Positions 42,081 to 51,052 are shown, counted from the first letter of the stretch. The stretch is 64,000 bases of DNA from Roseinatronobacter sp052379845 (GCA_052379845.1 JBQTCF010000009.1); one strand, 5' to 3'. Notes: generated by a model not told the origin, from the letters alone. Numbers and translations: made by a program.

Positions 42081-43352
42081 ATGTCCATCTCCGATGATGT
42101 GCGCAGCGCGACATCTGCCCCCAAACGGGCCTTCAGACTCAGCATGCTGTTGTATGACCAGCGCTACCGTTCCATCACAATTCAGGTGTTCTTCCTGTTC
42201 GCGCTGATGCTGGGGGCGGCGTGGCTGATTGATAACACTGTCAATAACCTGCGCGCGTTGGGGCGGGATTTCAGCTTCGCGTTTCTGAATGCGCCTGCAG
42301 GATATGACATAAACCAGCGCCCGATCGAGTATTCCAGCCAGATGACCCATGGACGCGCGGCTTTGGTGGGTTTTTTGAACACCATCATCCTTGCAGTCAT
42401 GGCCTGCGCCCTTGCAACGGTTCTGGGGGTGATTGCGGGTGTGTTGCGGCTGTCCAATAACTGGATCGTCGGGCGTTTGATGACCGTCTATATTGAAGTG
42501 TTCCGCAACATCCCCACGCTGCTGTGGATCCTGATTTTCGGCGCCATCATGACCGAGGCCATGCCCGCACCAAGTGCGTTTCGCGGCGATGACCCCGCCG
42601 CCAGCATGCTATTTTCTGAATCTGTCGCAATTACCAATCGCGGCGTTTACATCCCTTCAATCCAGTTTCTGCGCGATCTGGGGGATTTGCAGCTTGGCCC
42701 CGTTGCCCCATCGTTGAACTGGCTGCTGATTCTGGTGGTGCTGATTGCGGGGGTCTATGCCAACAAACGGCTGATCGCACATGCAACGGCTGTGCAAAAT
42801 GCCACCGGCATTCGTCCGAAAACATGGTGGAAAAGCATTCTTGTTCTGCTGGGGCCGGTTGTTGTTATCTTCATGGCACTTGGCGCGCATCTTGAATACC
42901 CCGAACTGCGCGGGTTCAATTTCGCCGGTGGAACATATTTGCGCAATTCGCTGATTGCGATGTGGCTGGGCCTTGGCATCTATACAGGCGCTTTCGTCGC
43001 GGAAAACGTGCGCGCGGGCATTCTGGCAATTTCCAAGGGCCAGACCGAAGCGGCCTTCGCGTTGGGAATGCAGCCGGGAAAAACCATGCGCCTTGTGATT
43101 TTGCCGCAAGCGCTGCGCGTGATCATCCCGCCGCTGATTTCGCAATACCTGAACATCACCAAGAACACCTCTTTGGGGCTGGCAGTGGGGTATATGGATT
43201 TGCGGTCCACCTTGGGCGGCATCACCATCAACCAGACCGGACGAGAGTTGGAGGGCATGCTGTTGATGATGCTGATCTATCTGGCCATCAGCCTGACCAT
43301 TTCAGGGGCGATGAATGTTTATAATTCCCGTGTCAAACTGAAGGAGCGATAG
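42081..43352 (+). CDS. aapQ: General L-amino-acid ABC transporter, permease AapQ
   Basis: 423 residues with about eight helices and the HisM-type inner-membrane component. A long soluble insert (about 160-215) is characteristic of AapQ/BztB. The EAA loop reads GQTEAAFALGMQPGKTMRLVILPQALRVIIPP in its usual position near 320-350 (in parts: EAAFALGMQPGKTMR; LPQALRVIIPPL). ATG 42081 follows TCAGGAG. It ends three bases before aapM; the operon order J-Q-M-P is conserved. Confidence 0.95.
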   Translation: MSISDDVRSATSAPKRAFRLSMLLYDQRYRSITIQVFFLFALMLGAAWLIDNTVNNLRALGRDFSFAFLNAPAGYDINQRPIEYSSQMTHGRAALVGFLNTIILAVMACALATVLGVIAGVLRLSNNWIVGRLMTVYIEVFRNIPTLLWILIFGAIMTEAMPAPSAFRGDDPAASMLFSESVAITNRGVYIPSIQFLRDLGDLQLGPVAPSLNWLLILVVLIAGVYANKRLIAHATAVQNATGIRPKTWWKSILVLLGPVVVIFMALGAHLEYPELRGFNFAGGTYLRNSLIAMWLGLGIYTGAFVAENVRAGILAISKGQTEAAFALGMQPGKTMRLVILPQALRVIIPPLISQYLNITKNTSLGLAVGYMDLRSTLGGITINQTGRELEGMLLMMLIYLAISLTISGAMNVYNSRVKLKER

Positions 43353-43354
43353 TC

Positions 43355-44653
43355 ATGAGCGACACCCACGCACAGACCGTCGCCTATGTGCGCCAAAGCA
43401 TGTTGCCTGAAAAACCGGCCCCCATCGCGCAAAAAGGTGCAGTCAAATGGCTGCGTGAAAACCTGTTTTCGGGCTGGTTGAACAGCCTTCTGACCGTGTT
43501 TTCGCTGCTGGCAATCTGGTATATGCTCTCGGCTATCGGGCCGTGGTTGCTCAATACCGTGTGGAATGCGCAATCCCTGCGCGAATGCCGCGAGGTTCTG
43601 GACGGGACCAGCGGGGCGTGCTTTGCCGTCATCCGCGACAGGTGGCACCAGTTGCTGTTCGGCTTCTACCCGCCGCAGCATTACTGGCGGCCAGTGCTGT
43701 CGCTGGTGCTGTTGTTTGTTGCATTGGCCCCTGTGCTGTTCAGCCAGTTGCCGCGCAAATTATTGGGTTTTTCGGCGCTATATCCGTTTGTGGCCTATCA
43801 GCTGCTATGGGGCGGGTCGGTCTGGCTGCCCATCTCGGTGATTTTGGGCTTTGTGTTGGGCTATGTTGCCTTTCGCCTGTTGGCCAAATTTGCACCGCTT
43901 CTTGCAATTACCGGGGCAATTCTGGTGCCGGTATTGTGGTGGGTGCTGTTTGCAGGGGGCTTCACGGCTGCGATGACGTCGGTTGCGCCGATCGGGCTGG
44001 AATTCGTGCGCTCTGACAGGTTTGGCGGGTTCCTGATTTCGCTGGTCATCGGGGTTACCGGCATTTCGCTGTCGCTGCCCATTGGTATTTTGCTGGCTTT
44101 GGGCCGCCAGTCCGACATGGTGTTTCTGAAATCCGTCTGTGTGATGGTGATTGAATTCATCCGGGGTGTGCCGCTTATTACACTTCTGTTCACCGCCTCG
44201 TTGCTGCTGAACTATTTTCTGCCGCCGGGCACGGCCTTTGACCTGATCTTGCGCGTGATCATCATGGTGACGCTGTTTGCATCCGCCTATATGGCCGAGG
44301 TTATTCGCGGTGGCCTTGCTGCCCTGCCAAAGGGCCAATACGAGGCCGCAGACGCGCTGGGGCTGGATTACTGGAAGGCGCAGCGCCTGATCATCATGCC
44401 GCAGGCGCTGAAAATCTCGATCCCCGGAATCGTCAATACGTTTATCGGCCTGTTCAAGGACACGACGCTGGTTGTCTTTATCGGGTTGCTGGACCCCATC
44501 GGCCTGTCCAATGCCATTCGTGCCGATACGAACTGGAACGGCATCTATTGGGAATTGTTCATCTTCATCGGGGCTTTGTTCTTCATCTTCTGCTTCGGCA
44601 TGTCGCGCTATTCCATGTATCTGGAACGCAAGCTGAAAACGGATCACAGGTAA
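43355..44653 (+). CDS. aapM: General L-amino-acid ABC transporter, permease AapM
   Basis: 432 residues, polytopic, partner of AapQ. An amphipathic N-terminal 45 residues precede the first helix. The family insert before the HisM core is present, and the EAA loop reads EAADALGLDYWKAQRLIIMPQ, followed by FIGLFKDTTLVVFIGLLD. ATG 43355 follows GGAGCGATAGTC; it begins only two bases after the stop of aapQ. Together AapQ and AapM form the membrane channel. Confidence 0.95.
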   Translation: MSDTHAQTVAYVRQSMLPEKPAPIAQKGAVKWLRENLFSGWLNSLLTVFSLLAIWYMLSAIGPWLLNTVWNAQSLRECREVLDGTSGACFAVIRDRWHQLLFGFYPPQHYWRPVLSLVLLFVALAPVLFSQLPRKLLGFSALYPFVAYQLLWGGSVWLPISVILGFVLGYVAFRLLAKFAPLLAITGAILVPVLWWVLFAGGFTAAMTSVAPIGLEFVRSDRFGGFLISLVIGVTGISLSLPIGILLALGRQSDMVFLKSVCVMVIEFIRGVPLITLLFTASLLLNYFLPPGTAFDLILRVIIMVTLFASAYMAEVIRGGLAALPKGQYEAADALGLDYWKAQRLIIMPQALKISIPGIVNTFIGLFKDTTLVVFIGLLDPIGLSNAIRADTNWNGIYWELFIFIGALFFIFCFGMSRYSMYLERKLKTDHR

Positions 44654-44666
44654 AAGGGGTCGCATC

Positions 44667-45470
44667 ATGACCGAAACAAAAATTGAAATCCCGGTGGATC
44701 GTGAAATCAACGCCAGCCAGATGCAAATCAGCGACGAGGTGGCGATTCAGATCACCGGCATGAACAAATGGTATGGCACGTTTCATGTGCTGCGCGACAT
44801 TGACATGACCGTCAACCGTGGCGAACGGATTGTCATTTGCGGGCCGTCCGGGTCGGGCAAGTCAACGCTGATCCGCTGCATCAACCGGCTGGAGGAACAT
44901 CAGGCCGGGCAGATCATCGTTGATGGCACCGAACTGACCGGCGACCTGAAGAATATCGACAAGGTGCGTTCCGAGGTCGGCATGGTGTTTCAGCATTTCA
45001 ACCTGTTTCCCCATCTGACGATTCTGGAAAACTGCACCCTTGCGCCGATTTGGGTGCGCAAGACCCCCAAGCGCGAGGCCGAGGAAATTGCCATGCATTT
45101 TCTGGAGAAGGTCAAAATTCCCGAACAGGCGCTGAAATATCCCGGCCAGTTGTCGGGCGGCCAGCAACAGCGCGTTGCCATTGCGCGGTCGCTGTGCATG
45201 AAACCCCGGATCATGCTGTTTGACGAACCCACATCCGCGCTGGACCCGGAAATGATCAAGGAAGTTCTGGACACCATGATCGCGCTTGCCGAAGAAGGCA
45301 TGACCATGTTGTGCGTGACCCATGAGATGGGCTTTGCGCAAGCGGTGGCAAACCGCGTTATCTTCATGGACCAGGGGCAGATTGTGGAACAGAACGAACC
45401 GCGGGAGTTTTTCAACAACCCCAAATCAGACAGGACCAAGCTGTTCCTAAGCCAAATTCTGGGGCATTGA
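44667..45470 (+). CDS. aapP: General L-amino-acid ABC transporter, ATP-binding subunit
   Basis: 267 residues: Walker A GPSGSGKST at 59-67, Q-loop FQHFNLFPH, signature LSGGQQQR, Walker B IMLFDEPTSALD and H-loop VTHEMGFA, as in polar amino-acid importers. An N-terminal tail of about 25 residues precedes the first strand, as in other AapP proteins. It starts 13 bases after aapM and ends the operon; a terminator shared with convergent hemP follows 20 bases later. Confidence 0.96.
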   Translation: MTETKIEIPVDREINASQMQISDEVAIQITGMNKWYGTFHVLRDIDMTVNRGERIVICGPSGSGKSTLIRCINRLEEHQAGQIIVDGTELTGDLKNIDKVRSEVGMVFQHFNLFPHLTILENCTLAPIWVRKTPKREAEEIAMHFLEKVKIPEQALKYPGQLSGGQQQRVAIARSLCMKPRIMLFDEPTSALDPEMIKEVLDTMIALAEEGMTMLCVTHEMGFAQAVANRVIFMDQGQIVEQNEPREFFNNPKSDRTKLFLSQILGH

Positions 45471-45490
45471 CGCTGCAGAAAGTCCAAGGG

Positions 45491-45516
45491 AACGGGGGCC
45501 TGGATGGCCCCCGTTT
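45491..45516. terminator. Bidirectional terminator between aapP and hemP
   Basis: AACGGGGGCC (45491-45500) pairs with GGCCCCCGTT (45506-45515) with loop TGGAT; a T run follows on the plus strand. The hairpin begins one base beyond the hemP stop codon, so it can serve both genes. Confidence 0.85.
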
Positions 45517-45678
45517 CTATTTGGTCAGGATCAGTTTTCCCGCGCGGGTAATGCGCAGTTGATAGGTCTTGCCATCCAGAACAATCTGGGCAAGTGCGCC
45601 GCCGCGTGTCAGGGAATAGACGTCATGGACAGGCGGCGTCTGGGTTGGTTGCGGGTCAAAACGGGTTATCGCATTCAT
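45517..45678 (-). CDS. hemP: Hemin uptake protein HemP
   Basis: A 53-residue protein: the second half reads YSLTRGGALAQIVLDGKTYQL then RITRAGKLILTK up to the stop, the conserved HemP signature (SxxLxxGxxxxxIxHxGxxYxLRxTRxGKLILTK type). ATG 45678 has AAAGG ten bases upstream. HemP is a small cytosolic factor reported to activate haem-uptake genes in other proteobacteria; no haem receptor gene is next to it here. Divergent gap begins 220 bases upstream, and a palindrome lies between them. The gene is short and easily missed by automatic callers. Confidence 0.88.
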   Translation of the reverse strand: MNAITRFDPQPTQTPPVHDVYSLTRGGALAQIVLDGKTYQLRITRAGKLILTK

Positions 45679-45749
45679 GCGCGGGGCCTTTCTGGTCTGT
45701 TTGGTTCGGCACGTTTGCTGACCTGTGGGCTGGCTGTTGCCTTAATAGA

Positions 45750-45773
45750 TGACAAAAATACTTGGCTTTGTCA
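45750..45773. promoter_or_regulatory. Candidate operator upstream of hemP
   Basis: TGACAAA (45750-45756) and TTTGTCA (45767-45773) form a perfect 7-base inverted repeat with a 10-base AT-rich spacer, 72 bases upstream of hemP. hemP genes are usually iron-regulated, so an iron-responsive repressor is plausible; the sequence is not an exact Irr or Fur consensus. Confidence 0.45.
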
Positions 45774-45898
45774 AATCCCGATTAATACTATCGGAAAAGG
45801 GTTTTTCTGATGTGATGGCCAGTGTTGCGCTTGCAACCAGACGGGTTTTCAGCACAACTGCGCCCCTGTATCTTTGAATCGGGGCAGGGGGCCTGTCG

Positions 45899-46879
45899 AT
45901 GCTGAGGGTGGCCATAAACGGGTTTGGGCGCATCGGGCGCACAGTGGTGCGGGCCTGGCTGCAAGGCGGCTGGCCGAATATCCAGATTGTTGCGGTCAAT
46001 GATATCGCCAGCGCCGCCGATTGCGCCTATCTGTTCGAATATGATTCGGTTTTCGGGCCGTTTGCGGGGGGGGTCGCCTTGCAAGACGGGCAGCTGATTG
46101 TTGCCGGGCGCAGCTTGCGCCTGACCCATGCTGCCGACCTGTCCGATGTTGATTTGTCAGATGTCGATCTGGTGATGGAATGCACAGGCCATGCTGACAC
46201 GGTGGATGTGGCCCGCAGGGGGCTTCGCGCGGGCGCGCGCCGCGTTCTTGTCTCCGGCCCGTCCAGTGCAGCTCAGGTCACGGTGGTTCTGGGGGCAAAT
46301 GACAGCGTGCTGACGCCTGACCATACCCTGATTTCAAACGCATCTTGCACCACCAATGCGCTGGCCCCCCTTGCCAAATTGCTGGATGACCATTGGGGCA
46401 TTCAGACCGGGTTCATGACCACTGTGCATTGCTACACTGGCAGCCAGCCCAGTGTTGACGCCCCGCGCGGGGACCCGGCACGCTCGCGCGCGGCCGCGCT
46501 GTCCATGGTGCCCACAACCACCAGCGCGCAGCGTCTTGTTGAACATGTGTTGCCGCAATTGACGGGCCGGTTGCTGGGGGCGGCGGTGCGCGTGCCCACA
46601 GCGTCCGTTTCGGCGGTGGATTTGTCGGTCATGCTGGCGCGTCCGGCCACGCTGGCGCAGGTGAATGATGTGTTGCGCGGTGCGGGCGGTGTCATCGGCT
46701 GGACCGAAAAGCCGCTTGTTTCCACAGACTTGCGCGCCCGCCCCGAAAGCGTGATCATGGCGCTGCCTGAAACCCAGATGACCCATGGCGGCATGCTGCG
46801 TGTTTTTGGCTGGTATGACAATGAATGGGGGTTTTCATGCCGCATGCTGGACATGGCCAAACGGATTTCACTGCTATAG
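45899..46879 (+). CDS. Type I glyceraldehyde-3-phosphate dehydrogenase (divergent paralogue)
   Basis: 326 residues with the NAD-binding start INGFGRIGR (7-15), active-site SNASCTTN (C150) and H177 in TTVHCYTGSQ, so catalytic residues are intact. The protein deviates from typical Gap in the S-loop (SQPSVDAPRGDPARSRAAALSM, cited in part as PRGDPARSR) and is about 10 residues shorter. It oxidises glyceraldehyde-3-phosphate or, if Epd-like, erythrose-4-phosphate. ATG 45899 has GGGGGCC upstream. No pgk or tkt neighbours are seen, so a second, housekeeping gap is expected elsewhere. Confidence 0.88.
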   Translation: MLRVAINGFGRIGRTVVRAWLQGGWPNIQIVAVNDIASAADCAYLFEYDSVFGPFAGGVALQDGQLIVAGRSLRLTHAADLSDVDLSDVDLVMECTGHADTVDVARRGLRAGARRVLVSGPSSAAQVTVVLGANDSVLTPDHTLISNASCTTNALAPLAKLLDDHWGIQTGFMTTVHCYTGSQPSVDAPRGDPARSRAAALSMVPTTTSAQRLVEHVLPQLTGRLLGAAVRVPTASVSAVDLSVMLARPATLAQVNDVLRGAGGVIGWTEKPLVSTDLRARPESVIMALPETQMTHGGMLRVFGWYDNEWGFSCRMLDMAKRISLL

Positions 46880-47044
46880 CTGCGATTTCGGTTGCATTTT
46901 CAGCGCGAATCCCGCAAAATAATTGCGCGACGTTACCACTATCGACCACTGTTCTCCGACCTCGGCCACAGTCACTTCGATCTTGCACTGACTGAGCCGG
47001 GCTGCCGCATGTCGTGGGCAGCATACTTACCAGGAGACATCACC

Positions 47045-47251
47045 ATGGCCAATGGCACAGTGAAATGGTTCAACGCCACCAAAGGTTACGGTTTCATCCA
47101 GCCTGAAGGCGGGGCAAAAGACATTTTTGTTCACATCTCGGCTGTTGAGCGTGCAGGTCTGCGCGGTCTGGAAGATGGTCAGAAAGTGACCTTCGATCTG
47201 GAAAAAAGCCGCGATGGCCGTGAATCTGCTTCGAATTTGGCGCTGGCATAA
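47045..47251 (+). CDS. Cold-shock protein, CspA family
   Basis: 68 residues; single OB-fold cold-shock domain with RNP1 KGYGFIQP and RNP2 DIFVHIS, which bind single-stranded nucleic acid and melt RNA structure. ATG 47045 follows AGGAGACATCACC. A leader of up to 165 bases separates it from the preceding gene, long enough for the thermosensitive 5' untranslated region common in csp genes. A strong terminator follows 34 bases after the stop. Confidence 0.95.
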   Translation: MANGTVKWFNATKGYGFIQPEGGAKDIFVHISAVERAGLRGLEDGQKVTFDLEKSRDGRESASNLALA

Positions 47252-47284
47252 GCCACAGCTGCCAAATTTTAGGCATAAGATTTG

Positions 47285-47320
47285 AAAAACCGCCCATTTA
47301 TTGGGCGGTTTTTGTTTTTT
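47285..47320 (+). terminator. Intrinsic terminator after the cold-shock gene
   Basis: AAAAACCGCCCA (47285-47296) pairs with TGGGCGGTTTTT (47302-47313), loop TTTAT, then TGTTTTTT. Strong and well placed. Confidence 0.9.
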
Positions 47321-47368
47321 CACCTGAAAATTCCCTTGAATCGGGGCGATTGGTGGCAATTCGGGGCG

Positions 47369-48172
47369 ATGCGCCACATGTTGAATACCATGCAGATGAA
47401 CCAAAAATACAGCGACCCTGTTGCGCAATGCGACATGGTGCTGGCCACCGATCTGGATGGCACATTTCTGGGCGGGTCGGCGGCAGCGCGCAAAACCTTG
47501 TATGACTGGCTGCGCGCCCATGCCCCGCATACCCGCCTTATCTTCGTTACCGGGCGCGACCCTGATTTCATCAGCGCGCTATGTGCAAATGGTGAAATCC
47601 CCGCACCTGAATATGTGATTGGCGATGTTGGCACGACGATCGCGCGGTTCAGCGACGGGCGCGTGCATCCGCTTGATGATCTGGAAGCGCCCATTGCCGA
47701 TGCGTGGCGCGACCATGGCAACACCGTCAGGGACCGGCTGCGCGGCATTAGCGGGCTAAGGTTGCAGACCGCGCCGTTCCGCTACCGGCTGTCTTATGAA
47801 TATGGCGCAGGGTTCGACCCTGACAGCCTTGAGGTGTTACACGGGCTGGAAGTGGATATCCTGATCTCGCATGGGTGTTTTGTGGATATCCTGCCCAAAG
47901 GCGTCAGCAAAGGGCCGTCCTTGCTGCGGCTGATTGCACATCTGGGCTTGCCTGCCGACAAGGTTCTGGTGGCCGGCGATACGCTGAACGACCTGTCCAT
48001 GTTTCAAACTGGCCTGCATGGTGCCGTTGTCGGCGGCGCAGAGGCAGAACTGCTGGCCGCGACCCGCAGCCTGCCGCGCGCGCGCCACTGCGCCGAACAC
48101 GGGGCTGGCGGCATTCTGGAAGCGATTGCCGCCTTCAGCCTGCACCCCACCCCCCCAAAGGTGACTTCATGA
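47369..48172 (+). CDS. HAD-IIB phosphatase, probable glucosylglycerol-3-phosphate phosphatase
   Basis: About 268 residues. HAD motif I DLDGTFLGG, motif II FVTGR, motif III lysine in LPKGVSKGPSL and motif IV VAGDTLNDLSM mark a sucrose-phosphate-phosphatase-like HAD enzyme with a C2 cap. Its stop overlaps the ggpS start by four bases, so it is coupled to glucosylglycerol-phosphate synthase and likely removes the phosphate to give glucosylglycerol. In some proteobacteria the two activities are fused; here they are separate. The start is uncertain: 47369, 47378, 47390 and 47396 are all ATG in frame. Confidence 0.85.
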   Translation: MRHMLNTMQMNQKYSDPVAQCDMVLATDLDGTFLGGSAAARKTLYDWLRAHAPHTRLIFVTGRDPDFISALCANGEIPAPEYVIGDVGTTIARFSDGRVHPLDDLEAPIADAWRDHGNTVRDRLRGISGLRLQTAPFRYRLSYEYGAGFDPDSLEVLHGLEVDILISHGCFVDILPKGVSKGPSLLRLIAHLGLPADKVLVAGDTLNDLSMFQTGLHGAVVGGAEAELLAATRSLPRARHCAEHGAGGILEAIAAFSLHPTPPKVTS

Positions 48173-49686
48173 AATCCGATCTTGTCATTGTCTATCATCG
48201 TCAACCTTATGAAGAAGTGGTTGAAGGCGGCATAACCCGCTACCGTGAAAATTCCAGCCCCAACGGTATTGTGCCCACCTTGAAGGGGTTTTTGGGCACA
48301 GCGCAACGCGGCGCGTGGGTCGCATGGAAGGAATGCGCGGATACATCCGCCCCCGGTTTCGACCCGGTGATCGAAATTTCGGACAGTTTCGGCACCTATA
48401 CGGTCAGTCGGCTTCCGTTGACCAAAGAACAGGTCCGCAGCTTTTATCATGTCACCTCGAAAGAGGCATTCTGGCCCATCCTGCACGGGTTCAAGGAACG
48501 CTATAATTACGATCCCGTGGATTGGCCCACATTCCGGTCGGTCAACTGGGCCTTTGCGGAAGCGGCGGCAGAACAGGCCACAGATGACGCGGTGATCTGG
48601 ATACATGACTATAATCTTTGGCTTGTGCCGGGGTATTTGCGCCAGCTGAAGCCTGATGCGACAATCTGCTTTTTCCACCACACGCCGTTTCCGGGGCCGG
48701 ACATGTTCAATGTTCTGCCATGGCGGGGCGAAATTATCGACAGTTTGCTGGCCTGCGATTCCGTGGGCTTCCATATTCCGCGCTATGCGCAGAACTTCGC
48801 CGCAGTGGTGCGCAGCCTGAAGGCCGCGCGACTGGTCGAAGAAGCCGAAACCCCGCCGCGCATGCTGGCCACCGGCGGCGCATTAAACGACAGGCTTATT
48901 CCGCTGGAGCTGGATTTGGGCGGCAAACGCACGCGCATTCACACCAACCCGGTGGGCGTGAATTTTGACCATATCGAGACCCTTGCCGCACGGCCTGACC
49001 TGCGCACCCGTGTTGACGAAATTCGCGCTGATCTGGGCGATTGTAAACTGGTTTTGTCCGTGTCGCGCACGGATTATACCAAGGGCAATATCCAGCAACT
49101 TGAAGCGTTTGACCGCTTGCTGCAGCGCCGCCGTGACTTGCATGGCAAGGTGCGGCTGATGCTTGTCTCCGTGGGCGCAAACCGCAACATGACCGCCTAT
49201 GCGGAGGTGCAGGAACAAATTGAATCCCTGACCGGGCGTATCAACGGCACTTATGGCAGTTTCGACTGGCAGCCGGTGTCGCTGATTTCGCGCGCCATAC
49301 CGTTGGAACAGCTGGTGGCCTATTACGCGGCTGCAGATGTGACATCCATTACCCCGCTGGCAGATGGGCTGAATCTGGTCGCCTCGGAATTTTGCGCTGC
49401 GCGCGATGCGCAGCGACCCGGTGCCTTGGTGCTGTCGGAATTTGCGGGCTGCGCGGTGTTGCTGGACGGGGCCATTCCGGTGAACCCGTTTTCAGCAGCG
49501 TCCATGGATAGCGGGCTGGAACAAGCCCTTGCCATGACCGAGGACGAAGCCAAAGCGCGCATGCACGCATTGCGCAAATCCGCGAAAGCGTGGGATATCG
49601 GCACATGGACGCAGCGCGAAATCGCCCATTTCAAAAGCTTGCGGATCACGCGCAGCGCGGGTAAAGCGACACCAAGTGCCGCGTGA
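48169..49686 (+). CDS. ggpS: Glucosylglycerol-phosphate synthase
   Basis: 505 residues of family GT20. Features separating GgpS from trehalose-phosphate synthase are visible: YRENSSPNGIVPTLKGF at the N-terminus in place of the trehalose-type glycine loop, and VSRTDYTKGNIQQLEAF in place of DYxKG. WIHDYNLWLVP, FFHHTPFPGPDMF and the C-terminal LADGLNLVASEF complete the GT20 core. GgpS joins ADP-glucose to glycerol-3-phosphate, the first step to the osmolyte glucosylglycerol. ATG 48169 overlaps the upstream stop. Glucosylglycerol as solute suggests adaptation to moderate salt. Confidence 0.92.
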   Translation: MKSDLVIVYHRQPYEEVVEGGITRYRENSSPNGIVPTLKGFLGTAQRGAWVAWKECADTSAPGFDPVIEISDSFGTYTVSRLPLTKEQVRSFYHVTSKEAFWPILHGFKERYNYDPVDWPTFRSVNWAFAEAAAEQATDDAVIWIHDYNLWLVPGYLRQLKPDATICFFHHTPFPGPDMFNVLPWRGEIIDSLLACDSVGFHIPRYAQNFAAVVRSLKAARLVEEAETPPRMLATGGALNDRLIPLELDLGGKRTRIHTNPVGVNFDHIETLAARPDLRTRVDEIRADLGDCKLVLSVSRTDYTKGNIQQLEAFDRLLQRRRDLHGKVRLMLVSVGANRNMTAYAEVQEQIESLTGRINGTYGSFDWQPVSLISRAIPLEQLVAYYAAADVTSITPLADGLNLVASEFCAARDAQRPGALVLSEFAGCAVLLDGAIPVNPFSAASMDSGLEQALAMTEDEAKARMHALRKSAKAWDIGTWTQREIAHFKSLRITRSAGKATPSAA

Positions 49687-49848
49687 TGCGGCATTTATGA
49701 CCAGACCTGCCGCGAGAGGCGGATTATTGCAGATACGATGAAATTTTCATCAAATTCTTGCATGCAGTTGCGTGCTTCCATGCTATAGCAGGGCTGGCGC
49801 CAGGGGTGGGGCCATAACCTTTTTGATACTGGTCGTGCCGCATTCATC

Positions 49849-50163
49849 ATGTCCTGTTCCTTTCTCGCGCATATGACCGACGCCGCGGCTTTGGCGGTTC
49901 TGGATTCGGAGCAGTCAGTCACGGACCTTCCCGCAGTTTTGGCGCGCCAATGGCCGGCAGCACCGGCGCTTGAAATGGTGCTGGCAATTTCATCGGCCTG
50001 CGATGCGATTGAAGGAATGTATCAGCTGCAAGGGGAAGGCGCCGCGCGTGTTCAGCAGGCATGGCGCATTGCCGCACTTGTGGGCGCGCAGGTCTATGCA
50101 GCGCAAAAACTGGGCCAGCCCCATGACACCGCCGCAGATTTGCTGGCGTTCTGGAACCGGTGA
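49849..50163 (+). CDS. Hypothetical 104-residue protein
   Basis: A small, alanine-rich, mostly helical soluble protein (ALEMVLAISSACDAIEGMYQL and RIAALVGAQVYAAQKLG are its clearest helices). No ribosome-binding site is strong; ATG 49849 or 49873 may be the start. A 160-base AT-containing intergenic region precedes it, and its codon use is like that of neighbouring genes. I do not recognise a family. It lies between ggpS and a convergent glycosyltransferase gene. Confidence 0.6.
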   Translation: MSCSFLAHMTDAAALAVLDSEQSVTDLPAVLARQWPAAPALEMVLAISSACDAIEGMYQLQGEGAARVQQAWRIAALVGAQVYAAQKLGQPHDTAADLLAFWNR

Positions 50164-50267
50164 CCCTGACGCTGTGGCGCGCTTTTGATGGACTTCACCA
50201 TAATATCTGCAAACGCGGTGCGCGCTGATCGCGCGCCGCGTTTGTTAGACATAAGTCGTTTTGGATG

Positions 50268-50975
50268 TCAGGCTTTGGTGCCGGTTTTCGCTTCATATTC
50301 AGCGGCTTCTGCCAGCCATTCGGCCGCATAATCCACGTCCTGCCATTCCTTGAACCAAGGGCCGCCGCGCGTGTGATGCACTGCTTGCGGATACCCTTGC
50401 GCGGGTTTGTCATACCAGCCTTCCAGCCAGTTCCAGCCCGTGGGCAATGCGCCGATTTCATCATCCTGCGCCCATTGCATGCGGTGAAGATAGGCCCCGC
50501 TTTCGCGGTTCACCAGCTCGGGTGTCAGCTGTTTGGTGGACGGATGGCCACAATTCATCAGCATGAAGGACGACCAGTTCTTGCGCGGATAGGCCGATTG
50601 CGGAACCCCGTCCATTTTGGTGGTTTCCTTGGGCTTGTAGTCATGCTGAACACACAGGACCGCATATTTCGGGTCCATATACTCTTGCAATTCCGCAACA
50701 TCGCCAAAGAACAGGAAATCGCAATCCACGAATATGGCCCAGCCGTCATAGCCTGCCAGATGCGGCACAAGGAACCGCGAATAGGTGAATTCGGTTGACG
50801 CCAGCGGGTCTATCTCGCGGGTATACAGGCCTTGCTCTACCAGATCATCCAGCTTGATGGGAACCACCTCGACAGGGATAGAGGCGTGCTTCTCAAGCGA
50901 CTGTTTGGCGACCTGATAGGCGATATCCTCTCTCGAATCCCAGCCGATATAGACGCGAAGTTTATCCATGGACAT
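50268..50975 (-). CDS. Glycosyltransferase (GT-A fold, GT8-like)
   Basis: 235 residues. The DxD-type metal site lies in FVDCDFLFFGDVAEL, preceded by YSRFLVPHLAGYDGWAIF, as in GT8-like retaining transferases. YIGWDSREDIAYQVAKQSL starts the nucleotide-binding strand. It probably adds a sugar to LPS, capsule or a protein; no acceptor can be predicted. ATG 50975 has AAGGGG at about five bases. It lies 77 bases downstream of kdtA on the same strand, so the two may form an envelope operon. Confidence 0.85.
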   Translation of the reverse strand: MSMDKLRVYIGWDSREDIAYQVAKQSLEKHASIPVEVVPIKLDDLVEQGLYTREIDPLASTEFTYSRFLVPHLAGYDGWAIFVDCDFLFFGDVAELQEYMDPKYAVLCVQHDYKPKETTKMDGVPQSAYPRKNWSSFMLMNCGHPSTKQLTPELVNRESGAYLHRMQWAQDDEIGALPTGWNWLEGWYDKPAQGYPQAVHHTRGGPWFKEWQDVDYAAEWLAEAAEYEAKTGTKA

Positions 50976-51052
50976 AATCCCCTTACATGTGCGCGCGTTG
51001 GGCTGTGTGTATCAACTTCGCCCAAGCGGGAAAACCCGAAATTCGCGGGCGG

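Noticed and set aside
47282..47368. An upstream extension of the HAD phosphatase from TTG 47282
   Set aside because: It would start inside the cold-shock terminator and translate the hairpin; the sequence has no similarity to HAD proteins.
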